From UBA11591 sp040220895 (GTDB lineage Bacteria > Bacteroidota > Bacteroidia > Flavobacteriales_E > Vicingaceae): a stretch of DNA of 64,000 bases. Location: NCBI GenBank assembly GCA_040220895.1, contig JAVJVY010000016.1, positions 62,001 to 126,000 of the forward strand. Reading direction: 5' to 3'. Below the pieces are notes generated by a model. It ran no database searches and was not told where the DNA came from. It saw only the letters and a list, made by a program, of their open reading frames with translations. The position numbers and the translations under genes are program-made. How positions within the stretch are numbered: position 1 is the first letter of the stretch; every line of letters starts with the position of its first letter. Of this stretch, positions 43,126 through 52,326 are shown piece by piece.

Positions 43126-43320
43126 ATGAAAACAGGCATCGTAAAATTCTTTAACACCGAAAAAGGATTCGGTTTTATTAAAGATGACGAATCACAAAAC
43201 GACATTTTTGTTCACAAGACCGGTTTGGTCGACATGATCAGAGAAAATGATAAAGTGGAATTCGACGTACAACAAGGCCAAAAAGGCCTTAACGCAGTAG
43301 ACGTAAGAATCGCTCAATAA
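43126..43320 (+). CDS. Cold-shock domain protein (CspA family)
   Basis: A 64-residue single CSD protein that binds single-stranded RNA as a chaperone. It begins MKTGIVKFFNTEKGFGFI with RNP1 (KGFGFI), and RNP2 is DIFVH. I start at ATG 43126; a longer frame from 43051 reads through the Thr-Asn repeat in another frame and is not real. It closes the helicase operon and is followed by a strong terminator. Confidence 0.95.
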   Translation: MKTGIVKFFNTEKGFGFIKDDESQNDIFVHKTGLVDMIRENDKVEFDVQQGQKGLNAVDVRIAQ

Positions 43321-43357
43321 GCAATACTACCCTGTTTACTCAGGGTCAGCGACTACT

Positions 43358-43384
43358 AAAGCCCGGTTTTACCGGGCTTTTTTT
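43358..43384 (+). terminator. Intrinsic terminator after the cold-shock gene
   Basis: AAAGCCCGGT and ACCGGGCTTT pair as a 10-bp stem around TTT, followed by more T. It ends the helicase/cold-shock operon, and its A-rich 5' side could also serve the leftward gene that ends at 43397. Confidence 0.9.
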
Positions 43385-43396
43385 ATTGGTATTTGG

Positions 43397-44254
43397 TTAG
43401 AAGTCGTATTCGCCGTAGTCTTCGGTGAATTCCTCGTCCCTGAAGGTTGGGTCAACAATTACATCGTAGTACTCATAGATCTCGTAAACACCTTTATCGT
43501 CATAGACCTTCATTAACAATGGAATCTGGCGAGTTTTATCAATGTAAATGAGCATTCTTGGAGAATAGTCATTAGGGATGGTAATTACTTCTCCTGTTTT
43601 AAACGATTCATCGAAATCGTCAATAGTGGAATTGATTTCCATAACCATGTGTTCGCTAATTTTCAAACGATTACAAATATCCAGAAAGGTTTCTCCTGGC
43701 TGGACCTGATAATTGATGTACTTAAAATACGGATTGTTAAATTCAACCGCATAGCACGGTATATCCTGCCATGTTACATCAGGCAAGGAATTGATCATGC
43801 TTTTGGTTTCATCGCCATATTTATCAAATAGAAATTCGAGTATGGAGACCACATGATCATAACCCGAATTCAATAAAGTATGGTGCTGATTGTTTCTCAT
43901 GGTGCTGCCCATGGGATCCAATTTTAATGTGAACCAAGGAAATCCGTTAGGGTTTACCAGTGCTTTGTTCCCATGTTCATTATTGCAATAAAGTATTTCA
44001 AGACCTTCCTTTGGAAATAATTGCCGGCTATAGATCCTCAATGGATCCAGGGTCAGTTTAACGGTACTGGTTTGCACCAAAATTTCACCTTCAATACGCT
44101 CCTTTTTTGTCATTCGGAACGAAAGGGATCTTATCTCTTTGGTTCTAGAAAACATATTTTTAGTCACTTCATAAGCATCCTGACCTTTGAGTTCTGTGAC
44201 GCCAAAAAGCAGGCTTGAAAGGAGAAAAGCGATAATGGTAATTCGGAGAAAAAT
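43397..44254 (-). CDS. DUF1571 protein with LysM-like region; start codon unclear
   Basis: An exported protein matching DUF1571 in QDAYEVTKNMFSRTKEIRSL and the following strands, with a LysM-like stretch (YQVQPGETFLDICNRLKISE) in the second half. The first conventional start is GTG 44167, which lies inside the conserved region. Upstream the frame stays open to a TAA at 44273-44275 and encodes a good signal peptide (FLRITIIAFLLSSLLFG) but no ATG, GTG or TTG. ATT at 44252-44254 or 44264-44266 could be the start, so the 5' limit here is a guess. Acts at the envelope. Confidence 0.6.
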   Translation of the reverse strand: MFLRITIIAFLLSSLLFGVTELKGQDAYEVTKNMFSRTKEIRSLSFRMTKKERIEGEILVQTSTVKLTLDPLRIYSRQLFPKEGLEILYCNNEHGNKALVNPNGFPWFTLKLDPMGSTMRNNQHHTLLNSGYDHVVSILEFLFDKYGDETKSMINSLPDVTWQDIPCYAVEFNNPYFKYINYQVQPGETFLDICNRLKISEHMVMEINSTIDDFDESFKTGEVITIPNDYSPRMLIYIDKTRQIPLLMKVYDDKGVYEIYEYYDVIVDPTFRDEEFTEDYGEYDF

Positions 44255-44368
44255 AACTTCAGAAATGGATGGTTAGCGCCGGCCAAGATATAAATAAATG
44301 GCCAGCAATAAGAGCTTAATTCTAGCTTCAATTTATCAGAAGAAATAGTCGCTAATCGCTTCTCGTTA

Positions 44369-45211
44369 CTACTTAGTCGTTGGAATTTTAATGGTCAAAA
44401 CCGATAGCTCGCTATGGTGAGCCACTGCCTCGGTAATGCTGCCTTTAAGGTAACGCATGAATCCACTAAGTCCGTGAGTTTCCATGGCAATGACATCGGC
44501 CTTCATGTGATAGGCATAAAGATGAATCCCTTGCTCGATGGTGTCTTCATTGATGGCTTTAATGGTATAATTTGTTAAATAAAATTTCTTGGCAAATTCC
44601 TTCATCTTTTTCTCGACAAAGAGGGTTTTCTCAAAATGATGCGACGTTATGACCTTCACAAGGTGGATTCGGCCACCCAAAACATCCATCACTTTTTTTA
44701 GGGCGGGAAAATTCTTTTCAACTTCAGGGCTGAAGTCCGAAGCGAAAATGATGTTGTCAAAGCGCAGGGGTTCGCGAATGGTTTCGTTAACGCATAACAC
44801 GGGACAATCAGCATGCCTGATGATTTCTTCGACCTGCCCGGCCTCCATGCTTTCCTTCCATTCGTCACCGTGAATTCCACAGATGATCAGGTCGGCATCT
44901 TTGTTGTCTTTGTGCTGAATAAGATCTTTCACTTCAATATGAGGCACGACCTGGGTTTCGATCTTTAACCCTTTAACAAATTTTTCTTTGGCCAGCTTAT
45001 TCAATTTTTCATGAATGTCAATGACCAGCTTTTTTTGTTTTCTGACATCATAACCGAAATCATCGCTGGGTAAGGAAGGAACCCTTGGAACGTGGTAAAC
45101 ATGAGAGAGCCTAAGGCTAATGTTTTTTCGTTGACGGGCAATATGTGTCGCAACTTTAAGCGCTGTTTTTGAAGCGCGGCTAAAGTCCGTTGGGATGAGT
45201 ATTTTTTTCAT
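44369..45211 (-). CDS. Universal stress protein, two UspA domains
   Basis: A 280-residue tandem UspA protein. Domain 1 (about 1-145) begins MKKILIPTDFSRAS and ends with HADCPVLCV. Domain 2 (about 150-280) begins NIIFASDFSPEVE and ends with HGLSGFMRYLKGS and HSELSVLTI. The ATP-binding Gly motif of the second domain is G-x2-G-x9-G-S-like. Usp proteins respond to starvation and redox stress. A stand-alone receiver protein lies 141 bases upstream on the same strand. Confidence 0.92.
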   Translation of the reverse strand: MKKILIPTDFSRASKTALKVATHIARQRKNISLRLSHVYHVPRVPSLPSDDFGYDVRKQKKLVIDIHEKLNKLAKEKFVKGLKIETQVVPHIEVKDLIQHKDNKDADLIICGIHGDEWKESMEAGQVEEIIRHADCPVLCVNETIREPLRFDNIIFASDFSPEVEKNFPALKKVMDVLGGRIHLVKVITSHHFEKTLFVEKKMKEFAKKFYLTNYTIKAINEDTIEQGIHLYAYHMKADVIAMETHGLSGFMRYLKGSITEAVAHHSELSVLTIKIPTTK

Positions 45212-45352
45212 GGCCTTCGGTTTATGAGCAACTAAGCTAAAATATTCCTATAACCAAGGGCTGTAAAGCGTCAGATTGTCAAATGATTTCGGTCATGCAG
45301 TGACCGGAAGAAGGACCAGTAATAAAATGCCTGATTAAGCGGTCCAGAACAA

Positions 45353-45727
45353 TTACAAACCGGCGAGGATTTTATCAATGTGGTTGAAGGCTTTGTTGTC
45401 TTTGACAACGTATTCCAAGGCGCCTTTTACAATGGTTTGTGCCGCTTTTCCATAATGGGTTTGAGAAGAAAGCATGATAACGCAGATCTTTTTATCGAAA
45501 TCCTTAATTTTTTGGAGGATGTGTAAGCCGTCTTCAGCATCGGCTATGACCGTATTTAGTTCGTAATCCAATATAACTACCTGTGGCTCTAAATGAAGCT
45601 GTTTCAAGGCTTCCTCTCCGGTATTGAAGACATGGATATCGTGACGAATCTTTTGTGTCAAATGATCCTTGAGTAACTCGCAAAGCATGACGTCGTCATC
45701 AACAAGGAAAATTCTTTTTGCGCCCAT
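45353..45727 (-). CDS. Stand-alone response regulator receiver
   Basis: A 124-residue receiver domain without output domain. The acidic pocket is D10-D11-D12, the phospho-acceptor is D54 (VILDYEL), Ser 87/88 follows IML, and the conserved Lys is K109 in YVVKD. No histidine kinase is adjacent, so it probably joins a phosphorelay or a protein partner. The next genes downstream are the Usp gene and DUF1571. Confidence 0.92.
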   Translation of the reverse strand: MGAKRIFLVDDDVMLCELLKDHLTQKIRHDIHVFNTGEEALKQLHLEPQVVILDYELNTVIADAEDGLHILQKIKDFDKKICVIMLSSQTHYGKAAQTIVKGALEYVVKDNKAFNHIDKILAGL

Positions 45728-45863
45728 GGCAATTTCTTAGATTCAGTTTCATGTGCAATATATACAAATGTTGCTGAAGAAAGCCTGTCAGAAAAAAGGG
45801 TTCTTTTTCATCCAACAGACATGTATTCAACACTTTGTACTTGTACTTTGAGATAAAAAATAC

Positions 45864-48080
45864 TTAAAACATATATTTTAAACCCACATAGGTATTTCTG
45901 CCTGGACCTGGTACATTAAGGGTTTTAAGTCTGGAGAGATGATCAATATACGTCGTATTCAACAGGTTATTTACCCCTGCTTTGAATTGCAAGATGTTAT
46001 TTCCCAATTGCAGATCAAGGATCAACCCCGTATTAATTAGTTGATATGAAGCAGAGGGATCTTCAAACCCTGCAGTTCTGCGCTGGTCGAATTTGAATAT
46101 ATGTTGGATGAAGATTTCACTTAATCTCAACCTGCGCTTTTTCCCCAATTCGATTTTTAAGGTAGAGTTGAAATTATTTGCCGGAATTAGCGGTAAGGCA
46201 TTTCCTCGATCATTTTTAGCAAAAACTGCCGAATAGATCGTTTCAAAGTGCAGCCAATGAATTTCATGAGGGTGATAGTGAAAACCCAGCTCACCTCCGC
46301 TGAACAGGGCATTTGTTTGATCATAATAGTAAAGCTGCTTTCCATTGATTGTACTGTCTTCCGGTCGTAAATAAATGAAATCACGTATTTGGTTCACAAA
46401 TGGATTAATGGTGATCTCCAGGTGATCATTAGCATATGTTAGTCCAATGTCCACTTGACTGGCCTGTTCGTTTTTAAGATCGGCATTGCCCACTTCGTAT
46501 CGATTACTTCCTTCATGCTCACCATCAGACAGTAGTTCCGAAGTATTAGGGGCTCTGAAGCCGGTAGATATGTTGAAACGAATATTGAAGGTTTCACTTA
46601 TCCGGTACAATGCCCCTGCAGAAGCATTGATGTTGGCATAGGACCTGCTCAAGGCCTCGAATCCTTCATCCCCAACCGAAGTTTCAAGACCATCCAGTTT
46701 TCTGTAATCCCACCTGAGTCCTCCCTGAACATCCCAGTTTTGGAGTGAAAACTGGGCCAGTGAATAGACACCTACGTCATTAGTAAGGGCATCGGGAATT
46801 AGAGTTTCAATGCCTGAATTAATATTGCGCTGATACATTCCCTGAACACCAATGACCATGTTGAGTGCTTTCACCGGAAATTTATATCTGACATTGTAGC
46901 TTCCCGTTTCCAGATTCATGTCAAGGGCCGCGGTATCTTCTACATCTTCGAACTCCTGCCTACGATTTTTAGTGTACCCCAGGGTCAGTTCGATTTTAGA
47001 ATCGCCAATAAAAAATATGTTCTCTGTGCTCAATTTGTGATCGTCAATCCTCTGATATGGGACAAGCGTGTTTCTTGAAATTTCGCTATGATAAACCGAG
47101 TCTTCACCGGTAATTCCAAAGTTGTTTTGGAGGTAGCTGTAGCGCAAATTTGTAACCCAGTAATTATTGTTAAAACCAAGGGAGGTTTTGAAGCTTTTCT
47201 CGTCAAAGCGACTATTTACAACCCGCTGTCCGTCAGGTATTTGGTAATCCCCACTGCTTTTGTATGAACCGTAGAAATTTTGTTTGTATTTATTCCGATG
47301 AACTTTAAGCCCCATTTGATTTTGACTCGACAGAGAATTGCTAAAAAAGCGACTGCTGGCGTACCCTTCTACCTGTCCTGGTTCTGCGTAATCCTGATCA
47401 GTAAAGTAAAGTACCCCGCCAATGGCATCTGAACCATACAATAAAGAGCTCGGACCTTTTATCAATTCAACACTGCCAATACCGGCGTCCCCGAGTCCCA
47501 GCCCGTGCTCAGAGCCCCATTGTTGGTTTTCTACGCGTATTCCCTGAGCATATGTCACCACCCTGTTGCCCGATAAACCTCGAATAATGGGTTTTCCGAT
47601 TCCCGTGCCTGTGGTTAATTGGTCCACACCGCCCATGTTTGTCAGGTTTTCCATTAGTGTATTACCACTACTACGATCCAGTTCGATCATCGTTTTTTTA
47701 CTCACCATCATTACATTGTCATTTGAAAGTTTGCTCGAAGTAGTGGCAACAACGATCTCGGTCAATTCAACGTGCTGTGGTTGCAGTGCCATGTTGAATG
47801 AACTGCTGGCCGAGGCGTCAAATTGTGAATATCCAGTGGCATAGCCTATGGCAGAAACGCTTATGGTCAATTTCTTAGCGGGGACTCTATTAATCTCGAA
47901 ATACCCATTTGAATCGGCTCTTGTGCCCGTTTGTAATTCTGCAATATAAACCTGTACAAATGGAATGCCTATTCCGGTTGATTCATCGGTAATTTTTCCT
48001 GAAATGTCTTGAGCCTTGATCGAAAAACTCATAAGGATAAGTGACCAAGCCAGGAATGCTTGTGTGAAAGATTTCATCAA
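45864..48080 (-). CDS. TonB-dependent outer-membrane receptor
   Basis: A 738-residue receptor. Signal peptide (about 1-23), a carboxypeptidase-regulatory-like domain (about 24-105, DISGKITDESTGIGIPFVQ), a plug (about 115-225, with KPIIRGLSGNRVVTYAQG) and a 22-strand barrel ending in GLKYMF. The C-terminal aromatic end is intact. The substrate is not given by sequence, but the gene lies just downstream of a small His-rich protein, so a metal or metal chelate is a reasonable guess. No SusD partner follows, which argues against glycan import. Confidence 0.93.
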   Translation of the reverse strand: MMKSFTQAFLAWSLILMSFSIKAQDISGKITDESTGIGIPFVQVYIAELQTGTRADSNGYFEINRVPAKKLTISVSAIGYATGYSQFDASASSSFNMALQPQHVELTEIVVATTSSKLSNDNVMMVSKKTMIELDRSSGNTLMENLTNMGGVDQLTTGTGIGKPIIRGLSGNRVVTYAQGIRVENQQWGSEHGLGLGDAGIGSVELIKGPSSLLYGSDAIGGVLYFTDQDYAEPGQVEGYASSRFFSNSLSSQNQMGLKVHRNKYKQNFYGSYKSSGDYQIPDGQRVVNSRFDEKSFKTSLGFNNNYWVTNLRYSYLQNNFGITGEDSVYHSEISRNTLVPYQRIDDHKLSTENIFFIGDSKIELTLGYTKNRRQEFEDVEDTAALDMNLETGSYNVRYKFPVKALNMVIGVQGMYQRNINSGIETLIPDALTNDVGVYSLAQFSLQNWDVQGGLRWDYRKLDGLETSVGDEGFEALSRSYANINASAGALYRISETFNIRFNISTGFRAPNTSELLSDGEHEGSNRYEVGNADLKNEQASQVDIGLTYANDHLEITINPFVNQIRDFIYLRPEDSTINGKQLYYYDQTNALFSGGELGFHYHPHEIHWLHFETIYSAVFAKNDRGNALPLIPANNFNSTLKIELGKKRRLRLSEIFIQHIFKFDQRRTAGFEDPSASYQLINTGLILDLQLGNNILQFKAGVNNLLNTTYIDHLSRLKTLNVPGPGRNTYVGLKYMF

Positions 48081-48150
48081 AAATTATTTGGTTTAAATAG
48101 AGGGATCATGGCTGAATGGCACTTTTATGACGTTGCCTTCAGCAAGGGAA

Positions 48151-48462
48151 TTAAACCAAATAGGGTGGACCGCGACCTTTTGCGCCTTTAGAATAGGCCT
48201 CAAGTTGCCCTTGTTCTAAGGCGCTCAATTCTTTCTTTTCGGCTGAAACAGGAGTTAGGGCCCTGTAGTCGACAATGGTAAATTTTTTATTAGTGATCTT
48301 GTCGTTGTCCTTGCATTCAATTTTCTTGATACCAAAACAGGTTTCTGAAGTACAATGATGTATTTCATGTTCGTGCTCATGAGCCAGTAAGTGTTCTAGC
48401 GTAGAGAATCCCAGATTCAGGGCAAAGAAGAATGCGAGTATAAGTTGAAACACTGGTGACAT
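48151..48462 (-). CDS. Small His-rich secreted or anchored protein
   Basis: A 103-residue protein: one hydrophobic N-terminal segment (about 3-20), then HLLAHEHEHEIHHC with seven His, and Cys at HHCTSETC. Such a patch suggests binding of Zn, Cu or Ni. A longer reading from GTG 48495 is possible, but a promoter at 48475-48506 lies inside that extension, so ATG 48462 is preferred. It is 70 bases upstream of the TonB receptor and likely co-transcribed. The C-terminus ends GRGPPYLV. Confidence 0.65.
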   Translation of the reverse strand: MSPVFQLILAFFFALNLGFSTLEHLLAHEHEHEIHHCTSETCFGIKKIECKDNDKITNKKFTIVDYRALTPVSAEKKELSALEQGQLEAYSKGAKGRGPPYLV

Positions 48463-48474
48463 AAATCTCAAAGG

Positions 48475-48506
48475 CAAAGCTAATGAATTAGGCACTAAAT
48501 TTTCAA
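48475..48506 (-). promoter_or_regulatory. Promoter of the His-rich/TonB receptor pair
   Basis: On the minus strand TTG (48506-48504), 21 bases, then TAGCTTTG (48482-48475), a full match to the Bacteroidota promoter. ATG 48462 follows after 12 bases. It decides the start of the His-rich gene. Confidence 0.65.
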
Positions 48507-48538
48507 TGTCAATGAATGCATGGCCCTGTTCATTGCCG

Positions 48539-49279
48539 TCAGCCTTTGATAATGGTTGTGATCTCTTGATCGGGTGTGAGTCTTTCGCCGGTCAAGCCTT
48601 TTTGATCATAGGGTATGGTGTTCAATACCAGTCGCATGGCCTCCTTTCTGGCAAGATCTTTGTTATTGCCCAGCACAACGATCCAAGGCGATTTTTTAGA
48701 AGATGTTTTCTTGAACATTTCCTGCTTGTAGTGCGTGAATTCCGCCCATTTTTGTTGGGCCTGCATGTCAACAGTTGATAATTTCCAATGAATCAAGGGG
48801 TTATTCTTACGCTCTTCAATTCTATTTTTTTGTTCTTCGGCACTGATTGAAAACCAGAGCTTGAACAACAGGATTCCGTCTTGAATCAACATGTTTTCAA
48901 AAAGTACCACCTGGTCGATGAATAGTTTGTACTGCTCTTTGTCACAAAAGCCCATGACGGGTTCTACCACGGCGCGATTGTACCAGCTTCTGTCAAAAAA
49001 TACGATTTCACCCGGGTTCGGAAAGTGTTGAATATAGCGCTGAAAGTACCATTGCCCTTTTTCATTATCCGTTGGTTTTGGCAAGGCAACCACCTTGTAA
49101 AACCGGGGATTGATGAATCGGATAAAACGCATGATAGCCCCGCCTTTTCCTGCGCTGTCTCTTCCTTCAAAAAGTATAATAACGCGTTTTTGATTTTCTA
49201 TTACCCAATTCTGCATGCGTACCATTTCAATCTGCAGGTTTAGATATTCAGGGTCGTTTTCAAGCGAGTGAAATGCCAT
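48539..49279 (-). CDS. ppk2: Polyphosphate kinase 2 family protein
   Basis: A 246-residue PPK2, which moves phosphate between polyphosphate and nucleoside diphosphates (usually making ATP or GTP). The Walker A is EGRDSAGKGG, the lid has DRSWYNRAVVEPVMGF and the second Walker site lies between them. One-domain length fits class I PPK2. Links to stress and energy reserve. It ends 44 bases from the His-rich gene region and shares no operon with it. Confidence 0.92.
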   Translation of the reverse strand: MAFHSLENDPEYLNLQIEMVRMQNWVIENQKRVIILFEGRDSAGKGGAIMRFIRFINPRFYKVVALPKPTDNEKGQWYFQRYIQHFPNPGEIVFFDRSWYNRAVVEPVMGFCDKEQYKLFIDQVVLFENMLIQDGILLFKLWFSISAEEQKNRIEERKNNPLIHWKLSTVDMQAQQKWAEFTHYKQEMFKKTSSKKSPWIVVLGNNKDLARKEAMRLVLNTIPYDQKGLTGERLTPDQEITTIIKG

Positions 49280-49327
49280 GTTTTAAAGTTGAATAATGAA
49301 TCTCATTGATTGAAATGAATTTCAAAT

Positions 49328-50365
49328 TTACATCAATACCCCATTTTTTGCTTCAATGGTTGGCGGTAGATCTGCTTCGCCCAGCATTTCCTTTAAATCA
49401 ATCTCAATGGTTCTGCAAAGGGACAACATGGGGATATCATTTCCCAAGCCCTCGAAGGGATTCTCGGAATAGTCACCAACGAGTTCCATCACTAAAAAGA
49501 CCCAGGCAACCAAAACGGTGAAAGGAATAGAAAGCCAGGTGCCCCAGCTCGCAATATCTGCGAATTGACCTATCATGCCAAAGGGCAGTAAAAAAATGAA
49601 AATACCAACGAATATATTGCTCATCGCGCCATATTGTCTTGGAAAAGGAAACTTCTTGATTCGCTCACACATGCCTTGATAGTCATAAAACTGCTTAAGA
49701 GTGCTTTGCAGATCAATGTGTCGGAAATCATCAATGATGTTTTCGCCTCGCAGTTGCGCCAGGTGTTGAGATTGGCGATCAATAATTTGGGTCGCCGTAT
49801 TTTTAGCAGAAAGCACCGATTCGTACTCCTTATCTTCCAGGAATTGGTTTAATGACTGCATGGTATAGTCGTCGTCTATTAGTCCCAGACCGTATGTTTT
49901 TCGCCTTTTTTCGGTAACCCTTGCCACGTGGATGTTTTGATTGATATGTTCCCAGGGGGTAGAGATAAGTAGCTGACTTCGCAGGGCATAGAGCCAGGCA
50001 ATGTGACGGTAGATCAATTTTTTCTTAATGTTTTGCAAGTCATTTTCCGTCAGGGATTTGTCATTAAACTGGTTTGTGACATAGGCCTTTACCGAAATTC
50101 CCCAAGACCTGCTACTGTTGACAATACCTCCCCAAATTTTCCTGGCTTCCCATAAGCGGTCATAGGATTGATTATTCTTAAAACCCACATAGAAAGCTAC
50201 GGCTATTCCAACCAACGAAAGCGGTAGCCAAGGGATGGTCATCCAATTCCAATTGGTAAATTCGAATAACAATGTTACCAGTGACGCCCAGGCAGTGATC
50301 CATATAAGGTGGCCGCCGGTAAAGGACATTACGCCCTTAAAATTGAAGTTTTTGTATACGAACAT
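49328..50365 (-). CDS. Bestrophin family membrane protein
   Basis: A 345-residue bestrophin-like protein, a pentameric ion channel in characterised members (bacterial ones are often cation-selective). It has four hydrophobic segments (about 15-65 and 225-275), the family stretch NNQSYDRLWEARKIWGGIVNSSR, and a C-terminal FEGLGNDIPMLSLCRTIEIDL. Length is standard. It lies between PPK2 and the serine hydrolase on the same strand. Confidence 0.9.
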   Translation of the reverse strand: MFVYKNFNFKGVMSFTGGHLIWITAWASLVTLLFEFTNWNWMTIPWLPLSLVGIAVAFYVGFKNNQSYDRLWEARKIWGGIVNSSRSWGISVKAYVTNQFNDKSLTENDLQNIKKKLIYRHIAWLYALRSQLLISTPWEHINQNIHVARVTEKRRKTYGLGLIDDDYTMQSLNQFLEDKEYESVLSAKNTATQIIDRQSQHLAQLRGENIIDDFRHIDLQSTLKQFYDYQGMCERIKKFPFPRQYGAMSNIFVGIFIFLLPFGMIGQFADIASWGTWLSIPFTVLVAWVFLVMELVGDYSENPFEGLGNDIPMLSLCRTIEIDLKEMLGEADLPPTIEAKNGVLM

Positions 50366-50401
50366 GAATGTGTTCTTTTAAAAGGAATTTATTGAATTAT
50401 T

Positions 50402-51766
50402 CTACTGTTTGTCAATGACTAATTTTTCTGTATGGATCATACCTTTACCTTCGATCTTCAGGATATACAATCCATTACTTACTTTGCCGGCAATGGATAA
50501 TTCAGCAACAGGGCCATTCAAATTCTCTTTTTGAATGATCCGGCCAAAGCTGTCGATAATGCTAACCTCCACACTAGCCTGATTCGTGGCCTGGATGCGT
50601 AATTTTCCTTTAGATGGGTTTGGATAAATTAATATGTCCGGATCCAACGTCAAGGTTTTTATACCCAAGGCACAGGGCAATGCATTGATTCTTTTCCATA
50701 TTTCATTATTAAAAACAGGACCAATAAGACCGCCCCCTGATGAGGGAGGATTCCCCATCCTGACCCAGATCAATCCCAAGGAAGGAACTACATTGAGAAG
50801 CTGACCATTTTTTCCCATGGCGGCGAACATGTCTGCCGGGGCATCAGGATTCATTGTTCCTGGAAATACAATCTGCGATTGAGGTACCATAAAGGAATTT
50901 TTACCGTTCAACCAGGTAAGGTATCCGTAAGAAAGATTGAGGTTTTGTGAACTATTGACCATTTGGGTGAAATAAGTACTGTCGGTAAATATGGCATTGC
51001 CATTCCATATTCCCTGGCTCAAAAGAAGAATGCCAAATCGGGCCATGGAACGCATATTACTGAAATAAACGTTGTTAAATCCGAGCTTCACATAGGCACC
51101 GTTCATGCCTATGGGGTTTCTGATCTTGGCAAATAAGTAGTTATTTATGGTAGAATTGGTGGCATAAAAAATGACAGAATCCAACAGGGTATATGGGGCA
51201 TTGTGATAGGCCCACCGACTTCCCGCATCGCTCAGATAATTGAGGCAGGTGTCGAACGTACAATCGGGATTGCCCGAGGCATCATCCAGACCACTGGTCA
51301 TTGAAAGTTGGTCTTTGATGGTAATAAGCGCCTCTTTCTGAGGAGACAGCGAGGTCCAACCCTTTCCCAGATAAGTACTGCTTGTGTCATTAATGTCCAG
51401 ATAATTCTCTTGCTGAGCTATGCCAACCAAGGCCGCTGTTAGGGTTTTGCCCGCAGAAGCCCAATACCAGAGACTGTCCTTGGTAAAAGTCCCAAAGTAC
51501 TTTTCAAGCACCATCTTCCCGTCCTTGAGCAGAAGAAAGCCCTTTGAATCATTGTCCTCAAGGTACTTAAAAAGCGAATCAATTTTTTCATCGCAATACC
51601 CCAGATCGGATGGGGATAAAGTGTCCCATTCTTGGCTGCCCGTCGGTGGAAAATAAAGGGTTTGACCCGTTAAGGTATTTTCGGCGGTGATGCCTAAAAT
51701 TACAAATAGAACCAATAGTGATTTAACTATTGCCTTGGGCAGCAAAACGGGTCTTATAATGAGCAT
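50402..51766 (-). CDS. Serine hydrolase (beta-lactamase fold) with type IX sorting domain
   Basis: A 454-residue exported protein. Signal-like segment at about 12-30, then a class C beta-lactamase/penicillin-binding fold with S104-A-G-K107 as SxxK and Y187-H-N189 as YxN; the third motif may be GKNG near 312. The C-terminal domain (about 370-454) begins with YPNPSKGKLRI and ends LVIDKQ, a type IX secretion sorting signal, so it is sent across the outer membrane. Substrate may be an ester or peptide; lactam resistance is not implied. Confidence 0.9.
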   Translation of the reverse strand: MLIIRPVLLPKAIVKSLLVLFVILGITAENTLTGQTLYFPPTGSQEWDTLSPSDLGYCDEKIDSLFKYLEDNDSKGFLLLKDGKMVLEKYFGTFTKDSLWYWASAGKTLTAALVGIAQQENYLDINDTSSTYLGKGWTSLSPQKEALITIKDQLSMTSGLDDASGNPDCTFDTCLNYLSDAGSRWAYHNAPYTLLDSVIFYATNSTINNYLFAKIRNPIGMNGAYVKLGFNNVYFSNMRSMARFGILLLSQGIWNGNAIFTDSTYFTQMVNSSQNLNLSYGYLTWLNGKNSFMVPQSQIVFPGTMNPDAPADMFAAMGKNGQLLNVVPSLGLIWVRMGNPPSSGGGLIGPVFNNEIWKRINALPCALGIKTLTLDPDILIYPNPSKGKLRIQATNQASVEVSIIDSFGRIIQKENLNGPVAELSIAGKVSNGLYILKIEGKGMIHTEKLVIDKQ

Positions 51767-51849
51767 GCATTCATCTTGTTCAAATTAATTATACTCAAAG
51801 TGAGCTAATTTAATGAATGTTGTGGATGGATTGTCAATGTTGCCGGACT

Positions 51850-52326
51850 TCACCCACGATGTTTGAAAACATCGCGAAATCGATCCCAAAAATCCCCACC
51901 CAGCACGAAAAAACTGAGTAGAAATAAGATGTCTAAGGCTATAAAAAACAGAATTGGAAGGCTGCTCTCTCTCCATAAAAAAGAAGAAAGATAGGGCAAG
52001 ATCCACCCGACTAAAATGGGGGTGAAGAAGAAAATCAATCCTATTCTAAATCGAAACCGGCTTACTTTTTCTCTGGGGCTTAGTGTTTTCAATACGCCAC
52101 TTAATTTTTTACGCAGAACCTCGTACCCTTCTTTTCCCATTATCGCCGCGGCTGCAACCATGAACGATTCAGGTATGCCAAGTGCCAGTAAGGTGCTTAA
52201 AGTACCCTTCAAAGCCAATGACATATCAGATGACGTTACCAATGGAATAAAAAGAGGGCTCATGAAACCAATGCCGAAAACTACAGCACCAAGTCGAAAT
52301 CGCATCTTTAAGGAATCAATCCCCAT
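51850..52326 (-). CDS. Transporter suffix domain-like membrane protein
   Basis: A 158-residue membrane protein with four helices: two near 12-52, two near 92-145. The first half (IPLVTSSDMSLALKGTLSTLL, then LGIPESFMVAAAAIMGKEGY) resembles the family named transporter suffix domain. The TAA of the upstream gene directly abuts its ATG, so the two are co-translated. Function unknown. Confidence 0.6.
   Translation of the reverse strand: MGIDSLKMRFRLGAVVFGIGFMSPLFIPLVTSSDMSLALKGTLSTLLALGIPESFMVAAAAIMGKEGYEVLRKKLSGVLKTLSPREKVSRFRFRIGLIFFFTPILVGWILPYLSSFLWRESSLPILFFIALDILFLLSFFVLGGDFWDRFRDVFKHRG

Noticed and set aside
48081..48150. Riboswitch (for example cobalamin) before the TonB receptor
   Set aside because: The gap is only 70 bases and shows no conserved B12-box or stable structured leader.
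50402..51766. Serine hydrolase as an antibiotic-resistance beta-lactamase
   Set aside because: The fold motifs are shared by esterases and peptidases, and the type IX sorting tail and length point to a secreted hydrolase; no evidence for lactam cleavage.
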